A stretch of 64,000 bases of DNA from Bacillota bacterium (GTDB lineage: Bacteria > Bacillota > Negativicutes > Sporomusales > UBA7701): contig JAEZJM010000003.1 of assembly GCA_023415775.1 (NCBI GenBank), forward strand, positions 1 through 64,000. Direction: 5' to 3'. The translations under genes and the position numbers were made by a program. Of this stretch, positions 25,228 to 33,830 are shown piece after piece. The notes beneath the pieces are model-generated. The model saw only the letters and a list, made by a program, of their open reading frames with translations. It did not search any database and had not been told where the DNA came from. Positions within the stretch are counted from its first letter, which is position 1. Each line of letters opens with the position of its first letter.

Positions 25228-26775
25228 ATGCCCCTCATCGTCTTCCTGGCCGCTCTGGCGGTCTTTCTGCCGCTTAACGGCCTCATCCCCATAACCGACC
25301 CGGTGGAATCCAACTACGCCCTCACCGCCAAAGAAATGCTTCTCAGCGGCGACTGGCTTTCACCCCAAATCTACGGTCAGTACTGGTTCGACAAGCCGGC
25401 CATGATTTACTGGCTCGTCGCCGCCAGCTACGCCGTCTTCGGCGTGGGCGAGTTTGCGGCCCGCTTTCCCGCCGCCCTCTTCAGCGCCGCCAGTGTCGGG
25501 TTTGTCAGCTGGTTCGCCGCCCGCCTCTACGGCAGCCGTCAGGTCGGCCTCCTCGCCGCCGTCGTCCTGGGCACCTCGTTGGAATTCTGGGTAATCGCCA
25601 GGATGGTCATCACCGATGCCGTCCTGTTCTTTTTCGGCAGCGTCAGCCTGGCCTCTTTCTATCTAGGCCTGAAAGGGGAGGGGAGAGGCTGGTTTATCCC
25701 TGCCTACGCCGCCGCCGGGTTGTCTGTCCTCACCAAGGGCCCTGTCGGCCTTGTCATGCCTGCGCTCGTCGTCTTCATGCACCTCGTTCTGTCCCGTCGC
25801 TGGGAGCTTTTTCTGCGGCTGCGGATCTTCTCGGGCGCCGCCGTCTTCCTTGTCGTGGCCGTCCCCTGGTACCTGGCGATGTACTTCGCCCACGGCCGCG
25901 ACTTCGTCGACACCTTCCTCGGTCTCCACAACTATCTCCGCGCCACCGTCTCCGAGCATCCCCAGGACAACGTCTTCTACTACTACCTTGTCCTGTTCCC
26001 GGTCAGCCTGCTCCCCTGGACGGGGGTTTTCCTCCGCGCCCTCGGGACAGGGCGGAAGCGGCCTCACTTCGCCTTTCTGGCCGTATGGATAGGCGCTTTC
26101 GTCGTCTTCTACAGCCTGATGGCCACCAAATACCTCACCTATGTATTTCCCGCCCTTTTCCCCGCCGCCATCCTCGTGGCGCGGGAACTGGCGGACATGC
26201 AGGCTGAGCGGCCGCGGGCTCTGCTGTGGCTCTCCCTGCCGGCGGTCCTGCTGCTGGCGGTTTTCGCCGTAGGCGGGGTCTGGCTGCCGGAAGCCGATTG
26301 GTGGCCGCTCCAGCTGGTCGCCGCGGCCGGCGTTGCCGCAGTATTATGGCTGGGACACAGGGGCGAAGCCTTCCTCCAGCCGCTGGCCGTGGGCGCCGCC
26401 GTCGTCGCCGTCAGCCTGATGGTCATCTATCAGGTGCTCGTCCCAATGGCCGCGTCCCGTTCCGCAAAAGAAGCCGCCGCCGCCCTGCCAGCACAGGGAG
26501 CTACCGTCGGCGCCGTCGGCGACTATCACACCTCGGCCGTATTCTACAGCGGCTACGCCATCCCGCGCCTCGTCGAAACCGTCGCTTCCCCCCAGAGCGT
26601 TTGGGCCGGCAAACACACCATGCCCACCGAAACGACCGCTGCCTTCGCCACCCGCACCGCCGGCCGGCCGGAGGTTTACCTCATTGTCGGCAGGGGAGGG
26701 GCGCCGCCGCCAAACTACACAAAGATCGCCGAATTCCCCCGCCTGGCTGTGTACAAGAAAGAAGGCGAACGTTGA
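25228..26775 (+). CDS. ArnT-like glycosyltransferase (GT39/83 family) 2
   Basis: A 515-residue paralogue of the preceding gene. The first loop motif is DPVESNYALTAKEM, where the usual DPDE is changed to DPVE, so one acidic residue is lost. FDKPAMIYW is kept. About eleven to thirteen spans are expected. It sits 16 nt downstream in the same operon. It may have a different acceptor from copy 1, or be less active; this cannot be decided from sequence. The operon ends in a strong terminator. Confidence 0.82.
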   Translation: MPLIVFLAALAVFLPLNGLIPITDPVESNYALTAKEMLLSGDWLSPQIYGQYWFDKPAMIYWLVAASYAVFGVGEFAARFPAALFSAASVGFVSWFAARLYGSRQVGLLAAVVLGTSLEFWVIARMVITDAVLFFFGSVSLASFYLGLKGEGRGWFIPAYAAAGLSVLTKGPVGLVMPALVVFMHLVLSRRWELFLRLRIFSGAAVFLVVAVPWYLAMYFAHGRDFVDTFLGLHNYLRATVSEHPQDNVFYYYLVLFPVSLLPWTGVFLRALGTGRKRPHFAFLAVWIGAFVVFYSLMATKYLTYVFPALFPAAILVARELADMQAERPRALLWLSLPAVLLLAVFAVGGVWLPEADWWPLQLVAAAGVAAVLWLGHRGEAFLQPLAVGAAVVAVSLMVIYQVLVPMAASRSAKEAAAALPAQGATVGAVGDYHTSAVFYSGYAIPRLVETVASPQSVWAGKHTMPTETTAAFATRTAGRPEVYLIVGRGGAPPPNYTKIAEFPRLAVYKKEGER

Positions 26776-26799
26776 TAAGCCAACGAGAATAGAAAATAC

Positions 26800-26828
26800 A
26801 AAAGAGTGCCATTTTTTGGCACTCTTTT
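26800..26828. terminator. Bidirectional terminator
   Basis: AAAAGAGTGCC pairs perfectly with GGCACTCTTTT around a 7-nt loop. It separates the glycan operon from the convergent small minus-strand gene. Confidence 0.88.
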
Positions 26829-26845
26829 GTATTTTAGGCGATTAC

Positions 26846-27205
26846 CTAGCTCCCCAGCTCCATGACCTGCGGGCCTGCGCCCCGCGGCGCAGAAGGATAG
26901 GCGAACTGGCAGAAGGCGGGGTTGAAATCGGGCTGGGCCATCCTCTCCAGCAGCAGGCCGGCGACCGATCCCTCGAAACCGATCAGTTCCTCCTCGGAAA
27001 ACACCGCATCCTCCACCACCACCAGCACGTACGGATCGACCTCCGGAGCGTCGGCAGGGACGCTGTCGCGGTCGAGGGGTATGGAGGGGATAAGCCTGAG
27101 AGTCGCCACATATTCGCCGGCGGCGTCCTCCACCAAGGCACGGTAAGTATTGAACCATAATGTGCGGGCAAGTTTGATGCTCCAGCCTGTATTGAGATTC
27201 TCCAT
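26846..27205 (-). CDS. Hypothetical acidic protein
   Basis: A 119-residue soluble protein, acidic, with no signal peptide or membrane span. An AAAGGA site precedes the ATG at 27205. The pattern (aromatic N-terminus, a DPYVLVVVEDAVFSEEEL middle strand-helix and a FxxPAFCQF end) gives no recognisable domain. It is convergent with the glycan operon and shares its terminator. Function unknown. Confidence 0.6.
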   Translation of the reverse strand: MENLNTGWSIKLARTLWFNTYRALVEDAAGEYVATLRLIPSIPLDRDSVPADAPEVDPYVLVVVEDAVFSEEELIGFEGSVAGLLLERMAQPDFNPAFCQFAYPSAPRGAGPQVMELGS

Positions 27206-27283
27206 AGCGCACGTCCTTTCCGTCGTCTCTAATTCACACGACCATTATACCATTTTTTCCGACCCGCACCCAACGCCGCGGTT

Positions 27284-27310
27284 TATTATGGCCTGCTTGA
27301 GGCCATAATA
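27284..27310. repeat. Perfect 11-bp inverted repeat
   Basis: TATTATGGCCT and AGGCCATAATA flank a GCTTG loop. There is no T-run. It lies between divergent small genes and could be an operator or an mRNA 5' hairpin of the 50-residue gene at 27344. Confidence 0.6.
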
Positions 27311-27343
27311 CTAACAAATTGCGGACCGGGCGGAGGTGAAAGC

Positions 27344-27496
27344 ATGGAACTTGTCCGTATCAGTCTCTGGCCGATAATTATTGGCTTCATTTTTTGTCTG
27401 TTGCTCAACCCGCTCGTCGCCGGACCGGGTTTTATCGTCTGGCTGGCTTTGATGTACTATGTCCACAAACGCGCCGCACTCCCCCCGGAGCACTGA
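27344..27496 (+). CDS. Small membrane protein, 50 residues
   Basis: An open frame from ATG 27344 to TGA 27496, with GGAGGTGA 5 nt upstream. The product has one or two hydrophobic spans (residues 8-27 and 30-41) and a short basic end (HKRAALPPEH). A Rho-independent terminator follows directly (27503), so it is a one-gene transcript. Function is unknown; small membrane proteins of this kind are often regulators or complex parts. Confidence 0.6.
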   Translation: MELVRISLWPIIIGFIFCLLLNPLVAGPGFIVWLALMYYVHKRAALPPEH

Positions 27497-27502
27497 TGTA
27501 CT

Positions 27503-27540
27503 CCCGGACGAGGCAATGGCCTGTCCGGGTTTACTATTTT
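27503..27540 (+). terminator. Rho-independent terminator
   Basis: CCCGGAC (27503-27509) pairs with GTCCGGG (27523-27529), followed by TTTACTATTTT. Confidence 0.75.
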
Positions 27541-27629
27541 GCAGCTGCTTTCCCTCGGTTAGCAGGAAAACTCCGTTTCACAGCGAAAAACTAATGTGTT
27601 ATCCACAAATCTACTGAGGAGGGGAACAA

Positions 27630-28604
27630 ATGAAAAAGACTCTCGCGATCCTTGTTGTTGTGCTTATGGTTGCCGGGCTGATCGCCGGTTGCGGCGGCGG
27701 CGACGCCAAGAAGGAACAGGCGAAACCGGCCGCCCAGAAATTCATCAACATCGCCACCGGCGGCACGGCGGGCACCTACTTCCCGCTGGGCGGCGCCATG
27801 GCGGAACTCATCAACAAAAACGTTCCCGGCGCCAACGCCAGCGCCCAGAGTACCGGAGCTTCCGTCGCCAACGTCAACATGCTGAAAGACGGCAAAGTTG
27901 ACCTTGCGCTCATCCAGAACGACATCGCCTTTTATGCCGTAAACGGCACCGAAATGTTCAAGGACAAGAAAGTCGACAACTTCAAGGGTATCGCCACCCT
28001 TTACCCGGAAACCATCCAGATCGTCGCCCTCGAAAAAGCCGGCATCAAATCGATCGCCGACCTTAAAGGCAAGCGCGTCGCCGTCGGCGCCCGCGGATCG
28101 GGAACCGAGGCCAATGCCCGCCAGATCCTCGAGCAGTACGGCATCACCTATAACGACATCAAAGTTCAGTACCTGTCCTTCGGCGAAGCCGCCAGCGGCC
28201 TGAAAGACGGCAACGTCGACGTCGCCTTCGTAACCGCCGGCCACCCCACCGCCGCCATCCAGGACATCGCCGTCCAGAACAAGATCGTCCTCGTTCCCAT
28301 CGAGGCTGCTAAAGCCGACTCCCTGATCAAGAAATACCCCTTCTACACCAAGGTTCAGATCCCCGCCAACACCTACCAGGGCCAAGCCGCCGCTGCTGAC
28401 GCCGTGGCCGTCCAGGCCATGCTCGTCGTTGCCGACAAAATGAGCGCCGACGACGTTTACGCCGTCACCAAGGCTATCTACGGCAACCTCGACCGCATCA
28501 AGGCCGCCCATGCCGTAGGCAAGAGCATCACCAAGGAAACCTCCCAGAACGGCATGTCCATCAAGCTGCACGCCGGCGCTGAAAAGTTCTTCAAAGAGAA
28601 ATAA
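27630..28604 (+). CDS. TAXI-family TRAP transporter substrate-binding lipoprotein
   Basis: A 324-residue periplasmic binding protein. Signal peptide residues 1-20 end in the lipobox LIAGC (Cys21). The mature start has the TAXI-type ATGGTAGTYFPLGGAMAE segment. Typical substrates of TAXI systems are dicarboxylates or amino acids such as glutamate; this one's ligand is unknown. A GAGGAGGGG site precedes the ATG. It is followed by a terminator-like hairpin, then a DUF1850 gene and the fused permease, a common TAXI-TRAP order. Confidence 0.9.
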   Translation: MKKTLAILVVVLMVAGLIAGCGGGDAKKEQAKPAAQKFINIATGGTAGTYFPLGGAMAELINKNVPGANASAQSTGASVANVNMLKDGKVDLALIQNDIAFYAVNGTEMFKDKKVDNFKGIATLYPETIQIVALEKAGIKSIADLKGKRVAVGARGSGTEANARQILEQYGITYNDIKVQYLSFGEAASGLKDGNVDVAFVTAGHPTAAIQDIAVQNKIVLVPIEAAKADSLIKKYPFYTKVQIPANTYQGQAAAADAVAVQAMLVVADKMSADDVYAVTKAIYGNLDRIKAAHAVGKSITKETSQNGMSIKLHAGAEKFFKEK

Positions 28605-28637
28605 ACTTCTCGACGGGTCGACACCAATAGTTAGCGC

Positions 28638-28671
28638 GCCGGGGATCGGGTCAACCGATTCCCGGCTTTTT
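28638..28671 (+). terminator. Internal attenuator-type terminator in the TRAP operon
   Basis: GCCGGGGATCGG (28638-28649) pairs with CCGATTCCCGGC (28655-28666), then five T. It would let more binding protein than permease be made. Confidence 0.8.
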
Positions 28672-28693
28672 CTGGCAAGACTGGAGCTGTCAA

Positions 28694-29215
28694 ATGTTTA
28701 AGCGCGCGAATTGCTGGATAGCCGGCGTCAGGGCGAAAACCTTGCTGGGCATCTCCTGTTTGGTAGTGGGCTTGATAGTCGGCGGCCTGTTTCTGGCGAC
28801 GCGGCTCTGCCTGTTCATCGAGACAGACCAGGGAAAGACAATGACTATTCCCGTCAGCAAGGGAGATACCTTCAGCTTAAAATACACCCACTCCGTGCAA
28901 AAAACGCCTGTGGCGGAGAATTTCATCATTCAGGCCGTCGACGAACTGATCCTTGACTCAACCGTCTACCAGACTTACGGGGTAGGGCTTCCTTTCCTCC
29001 CCGGTGAAGGCCGGTTTGAAAGGCAAGGCAATAACTTCGTCCTATCCGGCATCGGCCGCCGCTTCGACAAAGTGGCTGTTCATGCAGGACGGGAAGCGGG
29101 ACTCGTACTGGAGGCGGATAACCGGGTTGTTCCCCTGCACGCCCTCCACGAAGGAGGAGCTTTCGTCACCATCAGGGTCAAGCCGTACTATTACCGTTGG
29201 TTTCGTAACGACTGA
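28694..29215 (+). CDS. DUF1850 protein of a TAXI-TRAP system
   Basis: A 173-residue protein with one N-terminal membrane span (residues 15-36) and an extracytoplasmic domain starting with the family-like KYTHSVQKTPV stretch. DUF1850 proteins are found almost only beside TAXI-TRAP transporters, as here, and may help the permease. The mechanism is not known. It lies 32 nt before the permease gene. Confidence 0.8.
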   Translation: MFKRANCWIAGVRAKTLLGISCLVVGLIVGGLFLATRLCLFIETDQGKTMTIPVSKGDTFSLKYTHSVQKTPVAENFIIQAVDELILDSTVYQTYGVGLPFLPGEGRFERQGNNFVLSGIGRRFDKVAVHAGREAGLVLEADNRVVPLHALHEGGAFVTIRVKPYYYRWFRND

Positions 29216-29247
29216 TTCATTCATTCCTTGAAAGGAGGCGGCTTAAT

Positions 29248-31179
29248 TTGGAGAGAAAAACCCTTACCGCTGAAGAAGTACTGGCAAAATACGACCGGGA
29301 ATCCGATACGCGAAACCTCAAAGGTCTGATGGCGAAAATCGTCATGGCCATCGCTATCTGTTTCTCGTTGTTCCAGCTGTACACAGCGGTTTTCGGGGTG
29401 TTGGACGCCGCACTGCAGCGTGCAATCCACCTCAGTTTCGGCCTCGTTCTCATCTTTCTCCTCTACCCGACCAGCCGCAGCTGGTCACGCGACAAGGTTC
29501 ACCCGCTCGACTTCGTGTTGGCGATCGTGGGAGGAGCGGCGCCGCTCTACATCGTCGTCTTCTACGAAGAACTCGTCGGCCGGGCCGCCATGCCCACCTC
29601 CCTCGACATCGTCGTCGGCGTCCTTGGCCTTTTCCTGGTCATGGAGGCTGCCAGGCGGGCTGTCGGCTGGCCGATGGTCATCGTCGCCACCGGCTTCCTC
29701 GCCTACGCCTTTGCCGGTCCCTACATGCCGGCCATCCTGGCCCACAGGGGCGTTGGCGTTGGTGAGCTCATCGACCACCTTTTCTACACCACCGAAGGCA
29801 TCTTCGGCATCCCGCTGGGCGTATCGTCCACCTTCATCTTCCTCTTCATCCTGTTCGGTTCCTACCTTGAAACCACTGGTCTGGGCAAATTCTTCATCGA
29901 CATTGCCAACGCCGTCGCCGGTTGGGCCAGCGGCGGTCCGGCCAAAGTCGCCGTGCTCTCGAGCGGCCTCATGGGCACCGTCTCCGGCAGCTCGGTCGCC
30001 AACGTCGTCGGTACCGGCAGCTTCACCATCCCGATGATGAAGAAGCTCGGCTACAAGCCCGAATTCGCCGGCGCGGTCGAAGCCACCGCCTCCACCGGCG
30101 GGCAGTTGATGCCGCCGGTTATGGGCGCTGCCGCTTTCCTCATGGCCGAGTTCATCGGCATCCCCTACATCGATGTCGTCGCTGCCGCCGTCATCCCGGC
30201 GCTGCTCTACTACAGCGGCGTCTGGATCGGCGTTCACCTCGAAGCGAAAAAACACGGATTGCAGGGCATCCCCCGCAGCGAACTGCCGAAATTCAGCGAA
30301 CTGCTCGTTTCGCGTGGGCACCTGGCCATCCCGCTCATCGTCATCGTATACCTGCTTGTCGCCGGCTACACGCCGATGCGGGCCGCGCTCTGGGCCATCT
30401 TCCTCGCTATCGGCGCCTCCTGCCTGCGTAAATCGACCCGCATCAGCCTAAAAGATGCAATCCTCGGCCTGGAAAGGGGCGCTAAAGCCGTTCTCGGCGT
30501 CCTCATCGCCTGCGCTACCGCCGGTATCATCATCGGCGTCGTCACAAAAACCGGCGTCGGCCTCAAACTTGCCTCGGCGCTGCTCGAACTGGCCGGCGGA
30601 CAGCTCCTGCCCGCCATGTTCTTCACAATGGTCACCTCGCTCATCCTCGGCATGGGCGTTCCCACCACCGCTAACTACGTCATCACCTCCACCATCGCCG
30701 CCCCGGCGCTCCTGCAGATGGGCGTGCCGGTGCTGGCAGCCCACATGTTCGCCTTCTACTTCGGCATCATCGCCGACGTCACCCCGCCGGTCGCCCTCGC
30801 GGCCTTCGCCGGCGCAGGCATCGCCGGCAGCGACCCGATGCGCACTGGCGTCAACGCCTCGAAGCTCGCTATCGCCGCTTTCGTCGTGCCGTACATCTTC
30901 GTGCTGTCCCCGACCCTGCTGATGATCAACGCCACCCCCATGACCGTTCTGTGGAGCACCTGCACAGCCCTGTTCGGCATGGTCGGTCTGAGCGCCGCGA
31001 TGATCGGTTACTTCCTCGCCCCGGCCAGCATACCGATAAGGATACTCTTCTTCCTCGGCGGCCTGATGCTGATCGATCCCGGCCTTTATACCGACGCGAT
31101 CGGCGCTAGCGTTCTCGGCGCGCTGATGGCATTCCAGTACTTCAAACGCAAAAAGATCGGTCTCGGCGCCAAGAAATAG
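29248..31179 (+). CDS. TRAP transporter fused permease (4TM + 12TM)
   Basis: A 643-residue fusion of the small (DctQ-like) and large (DctM-like) TRAP membrane subunits. A TTG start follows AAAGGAGG. The first 230 or so residues form the small part. The DctM part shows GSSVANVVGTGSFTIPMMKKLG, ATASTGGQLMPPVMG and GMGVPTTANYV. It takes up a carboxylate with Na+, using the lipoprotein at 27630. A 490-nt regulatory region follows. Confidence 0.92.
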   Translation: MERKTLTAEEVLAKYDRESDTRNLKGLMAKIVMAIAICFSLFQLYTAVFGVLDAALQRAIHLSFGLVLIFLLYPTSRSWSRDKVHPLDFVLAIVGGAAPLYIVVFYEELVGRAAMPTSLDIVVGVLGLFLVMEAARRAVGWPMVIVATGFLAYAFAGPYMPAILAHRGVGVGELIDHLFYTTEGIFGIPLGVSSTFIFLFILFGSYLETTGLGKFFIDIANAVAGWASGGPAKVAVLSSGLMGTVSGSSVANVVGTGSFTIPMMKKLGYKPEFAGAVEATASTGGQLMPPVMGAAAFLMAEFIGIPYIDVVAAAVIPALLYYSGVWIGVHLEAKKHGLQGIPRSELPKFSELLVSRGHLAIPLIVIVYLLVAGYTPMRAALWAIFLAIGASCLRKSTRISLKDAILGLERGAKAVLGVLIACATAGIIIGVVTKTGVGLKLASALLELAGGQLLPAMFFTMVTSLILGMGVPTTANYVITSTIAAPALLQMGVPVLAAHMFAFYFGIIADVTPPVALAAFAGAGIAGSDPMRTGVNASKLAIAAFVVPYIFVLSPTLLMINATPMTVLWSTCTALFGMVGLSAAMIGYFLAPASIPIRILFFLGGLMLIDPGLYTDAIGASVLGALMAFQYFKRKKIGLGAKK

Positions 31180-31225
31180 CAAGCCGCCGAATAGAGCGCA
31201 ACCACAGCCACAAGGATAATTGCCC

Positions 31226-31318
31226 ATAGCCGGGTATATGCCCGGCGATGGGCTTGCTCCGGTGCATGCGGCGAACGACGAAGTTTTTTGTATACAATAC
31301 TCACAAAACATGCGTCGC
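31226..31318 (+). repeat. Direct repeat R1 with GTATAC palindrome
   Basis: It begins ATAGCCGGGTATATGCCCGG (a hairpin) and includes GTTTTTTGTATACAATACTC. The palindrome TTGTATACAA (31288-31297) looks like a GntR/FCD-type operator. A second copy, R2, lies 236 nt downstream. Both are in the 490-nt gap between the TRAP permease and the 2-oxoacid oxidoreductase genes. Confidence 0.65.
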
Positions 31319-31461
31319 CGCCGCGCGGCCCGATTATCAGATTGTAGTATTTCGACACTTGGGGAATTTTCTTGTAGTCTTGGCAGGAAAACCCGGTCGG
31401 GCAGCGAAGCACATACGTACAAACATATAATAGCTTGTAAGCCGTAGCAATGTTGCTAGTC

Positions 31462-31553
31462 ATAGCCGGGTAGAGATGCCCGGCTATGGGTGTGCTTGGG
31501 GCCATGTATACATAGAATCGATGTTTTTTGTATACATTACTCGCCGGAACATC
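31462..31553 (+). repeat. Direct repeat R2 with two GTATAC palindromes
   Basis: It shares its layout with R1: ATAGCCGGG/CCCGGCTAT hairpin (31462-31486), then GTTTTTTGTATACATTACTC. An extra palindrome ATGTATACAT (31504-31513) is present. The spacing and position about 130-200 nt before the oxidoreductase operon suggest operators for it. Between R1 and R2 a TATAAT (about 31424) without a good -35 is visible; nothing else in the gap is recognised. Confidence 0.65.
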
Positions 31554-31672
31554 GGCCGCGTTTCCCGGCCGGTGCAGCGCCGGGAATATTCCCCGCGGCC
31601 GGCGACAAAGGCTAATGGTACATAAACGGCATCAGGACCGGCTTCTGGCCGATAATTTCAGGAGGTGTTGAC

Positions 31673-31879
31673 GTGGCCCTGGATATCACCCAGAAATACT
31701 GCAAAGGTTGCGGAATATGCGTGGCCTTCTGCCCCAAAAAGATCCTTGCCCTCGACGACAAAGGCAAGATTTACGTCACCGACCCCGACAAGTGCATCGC
31801 CTGCGGCCAGTGCGAACTGCGCTGTCCTGACTATGCCATCAAAGTAATCAAACCCGGGAAGGTGGAAAGCAATGGCTAA
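31673..31879 (+). CDS. 2-oxoacid:ferredoxin oxidoreductase delta subunit (ferredoxin)
   Basis: A 68-residue ferredoxin with two [4Fe-4S] motifs, CKGCGICVAFCP and CIACGQCELRCP. It carries electrons out of the enzyme made by the next three genes. GTG start behind AGGAGGTG. It overlaps the alpha gene by 8 nt. The KorD/VorD-like order delta-alpha-beta-gamma is common in anaerobic Firmicutes. Confidence 0.9.
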   Translation: MALDITQKYCKGCGICVAFCPKKILALDDKGKIYVTDPDKCIACGQCELRCPDYAIKVIKPGKVESNG

Positions 31880-33008
31880 AGCACAACTCATGCAGGGCAA
31901 CCAGGCCTGCGCCGTAGGAGCGCTGGCGGCCGGCGTCACCTTCTTCGCCGGCTACCCCATCACTCCCAGCACTGAAGTTGCCGAAATCCTCGCCGAAATG
32001 CTGCCCAAATTCGGCGGCAAATTCATCCAGATGGAAGACGAGATCGCCAGTATGGGCGCCGTCTGCGGCGCGGCCCTCACCGGCGCCAAGGCCATCACCG
32101 CCACCAGCGGCCCCGGCTTCTCCCTCAAACAAGAGCTCATCGGGTACGCCTCCATGGCGGAAATCCCCTGTGTCATCGTCAACGTCCAACGGCTCGGTCC
32201 CAGCACCGGCAAACCCACCTCGCCAGCCCAGGGCGACGTCATGCAGGCCCGCTGGGGCAGCCATGGCGACCGGGGCGTCATCGCCCTCAGCCCCACCTCG
32301 GTACGCGAAACCTTCGACATCACCGTCAAAGCCTTCAACTTCGCCGAAAAATTCCGTACCCCCGTAATCCTGCTCCTCGACGAAGTAGTCGGCCACATGC
32401 GCGAAACGGTCGTACTGCCCGAATCCGGCGACGTCGAAGTCATCGACCGCAAGCGTCCCTCCGGTCCGCCCGAAGACTATCAGGCTTTCAAACCCGAAAC
32501 TGACGGCGTAGCGCCGATGGCCGACTTCGGCGAAGGCTACTACTACCACGTCACCGGCCTCGTCCACGACTACAAGGGCATGCCCTCCCAGAACAACACC
32601 CTCACCACCGAACTTATCGACCGCCTGCACACCAAGATCGAGCGGGCCAGGGACGAAATAACCATCTACCACCAAGACTACACCGATGACGCCGAAGTCC
32701 TCGTCATCGCCTACGGAGGCACCACCCGCGCGGCCATAACCGCCGTCAAGGAAGCCCGCGCCAAAGGCGTCAAGGCCGGCCTCCTCACCCTCGTCACCAT
32801 CTGGCCCTTCCCCGGCGAGGTCGTCGCCAAGGCGGCCGCCACGGCGAAAAAAGTCATCGTCCCCGAGCTCAACTACGGGCAGCTCGTCGGCGAAATTGAA
32901 CGCTACGTGCCCCGAGAGAAAGTCGTCTCCATCACCCGCTACGACGGCGAACTCTTCCGGCCGGAAGAAATCTTGAATCCCATCATCACGGCAGGAGGTG
33001 GCAAATAA
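31872..33008 (+). CDS. 2-oxoacid:ferredoxin oxidoreductase alpha subunit
   Basis: A 378-residue pyrimidine-binding-domain subunit (KorA/VorB-like). YPITPSTEVAE, EDEIASMGAVCGAALTGAKA and TSGPGFSLKQE are typical. With the beta subunit it forms the thiamine-diphosphate site that splits a 2-oxoacid and CoA to acyl-CoA and CO2 with reduced ferredoxin. The sequence cannot tell 2-oxoglutarate from branched-chain or aryl 2-oxoacids. Stop and beta start overlap by one base. Confidence 0.9.
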   Translation: MAKAQLMQGNQACAVGALAAGVTFFAGYPITPSTEVAEILAEMLPKFGGKFIQMEDEIASMGAVCGAALTGAKAITATSGPGFSLKQELIGYASMAEIPCVIVNVQRLGPSTGKPTSPAQGDVMQARWGSHGDRGVIALSPTSVRETFDITVKAFNFAEKFRTPVILLLDEVVGHMRETVVLPESGDVEVIDRKRPSGPPEDYQAFKPETDGVAPMADFGEGYYYHVTGLVHDYKGMPSQNNTLTTELIDRLHTKIERARDEITIYHQDYTDDAEVLVIAYGGTTRAAITAVKEARAKGVKAGLLTLVTIWPFPGEVVAKAAATAKKVIVPELNYGQLVGEIERYVPREKVVSITRYDGELFRPEEILNPIITAGGGK

Positions 33009-33829
33009 TGGCCGGCATCGAAAAATATCTCCGCAAGTCGGCGCTGCCTCACATCTGGTGCCCCGGCTGCGGCAACGGCATACTCCTCGCCGCCATCTTA
33101 AGGGCCATCGACAAACTCGGCCTCGACCAGAAGAAAACCGTCATCGTCTCGGGCATCGGCTGCTCGTCGCGCGCCTCCGGCTACATGAACTTCAACACCG
33201 TCCACACCGCACACGGCCGCGCTCTCACCTTCGCCACCGGCATCAAGCTCGCCAAGCCCGAGCTCAACGTCATCGTCCTCACCGGCGACGGCGACTCCAC
33301 CGCTATCGGCGGCAACCACTTCATCCATGCCGCCCGCCGCAACGTCGACCTCACCACCGTCATCTTCAACAACAACATCTACGGCATGACCGGCGGCCAA
33401 TACTCGCCCCTCACCCCCATGAGCGCCAAAGCCACCACCGCTCCCTTCGGCCACATCGAGCGGTCCTTCGATATCGCCGCCCTCGCCATCGCCGCCGGCG
33501 CCACCTACGTAGCCCGCGGCACCGCCTTTCACGCCCAGCTCCTCACCGACCTGGTCGTCAAAGGCATCGAAAACAAAGGCTTCTCCGTCATCGACGCCAT
33601 CACCCAGTGCCCCATCTCCTATGGCCGCAAAAACAAAATGGGCACAGCCGCCGACATGCTTGCCTGGCAGCGCGATAGCGCCGTCATGGTCCAGGCCGTG
33701 TCCAAGATGAAGCCCGAAGACCTCGAAGGCAAATTTGTCATCGGCGAACTCTACCGGTCGGTAGCCCCCGAATACACCGCCGAATACGACAAACTCATCG
33801 CCCGGGTTGCCAAGAAGGGGGGCAAATAA
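33008..33829 (+). CDS. 2-oxoacid:ferredoxin oxidoreductase beta subunit
   Basis: A 273-residue thiamine-diphosphate-binding subunit. The cluster/TPP region shows WCPGCGNG at residues 18-25, GIGCSSR and the TPP motif TGDGDSTAIGGNHFIHAARRN, with NNNIYGMTGGQ downstream. It works with the alpha subunit. The order and lengths match KorB-type enzymes without the extra cluster domain of pyruvate enzymes. Confidence 0.92.
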   Translation: MAGIEKYLRKSALPHIWCPGCGNGILLAAILRAIDKLGLDQKKTVIVSGIGCSSRASGYMNFNTVHTAHGRALTFATGIKLAKPELNVIVLTGDGDSTAIGGNHFIHAARRNVDLTTVIFNNNIYGMTGGQYSPLTPMSAKATTAPFGHIERSFDIAALAIAAGATYVARGTAFHAQLLTDLVVKGIENKGFSVIDAITQCPISYGRKNKMGTAADMLAWQRDSAVMVQAVSKMKPEDLEGKFVIGELYRSVAPEYTAEYDKLIARVAKKGGK

Positions 33830-33830
33830 G

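Noticed and set aside
31086..31505. Open frames in the 490-nt gap before the oxidoreductase genes
   Set aside because: They cross repeats and operator-like sites, lack ribosome sites and have poor composition.
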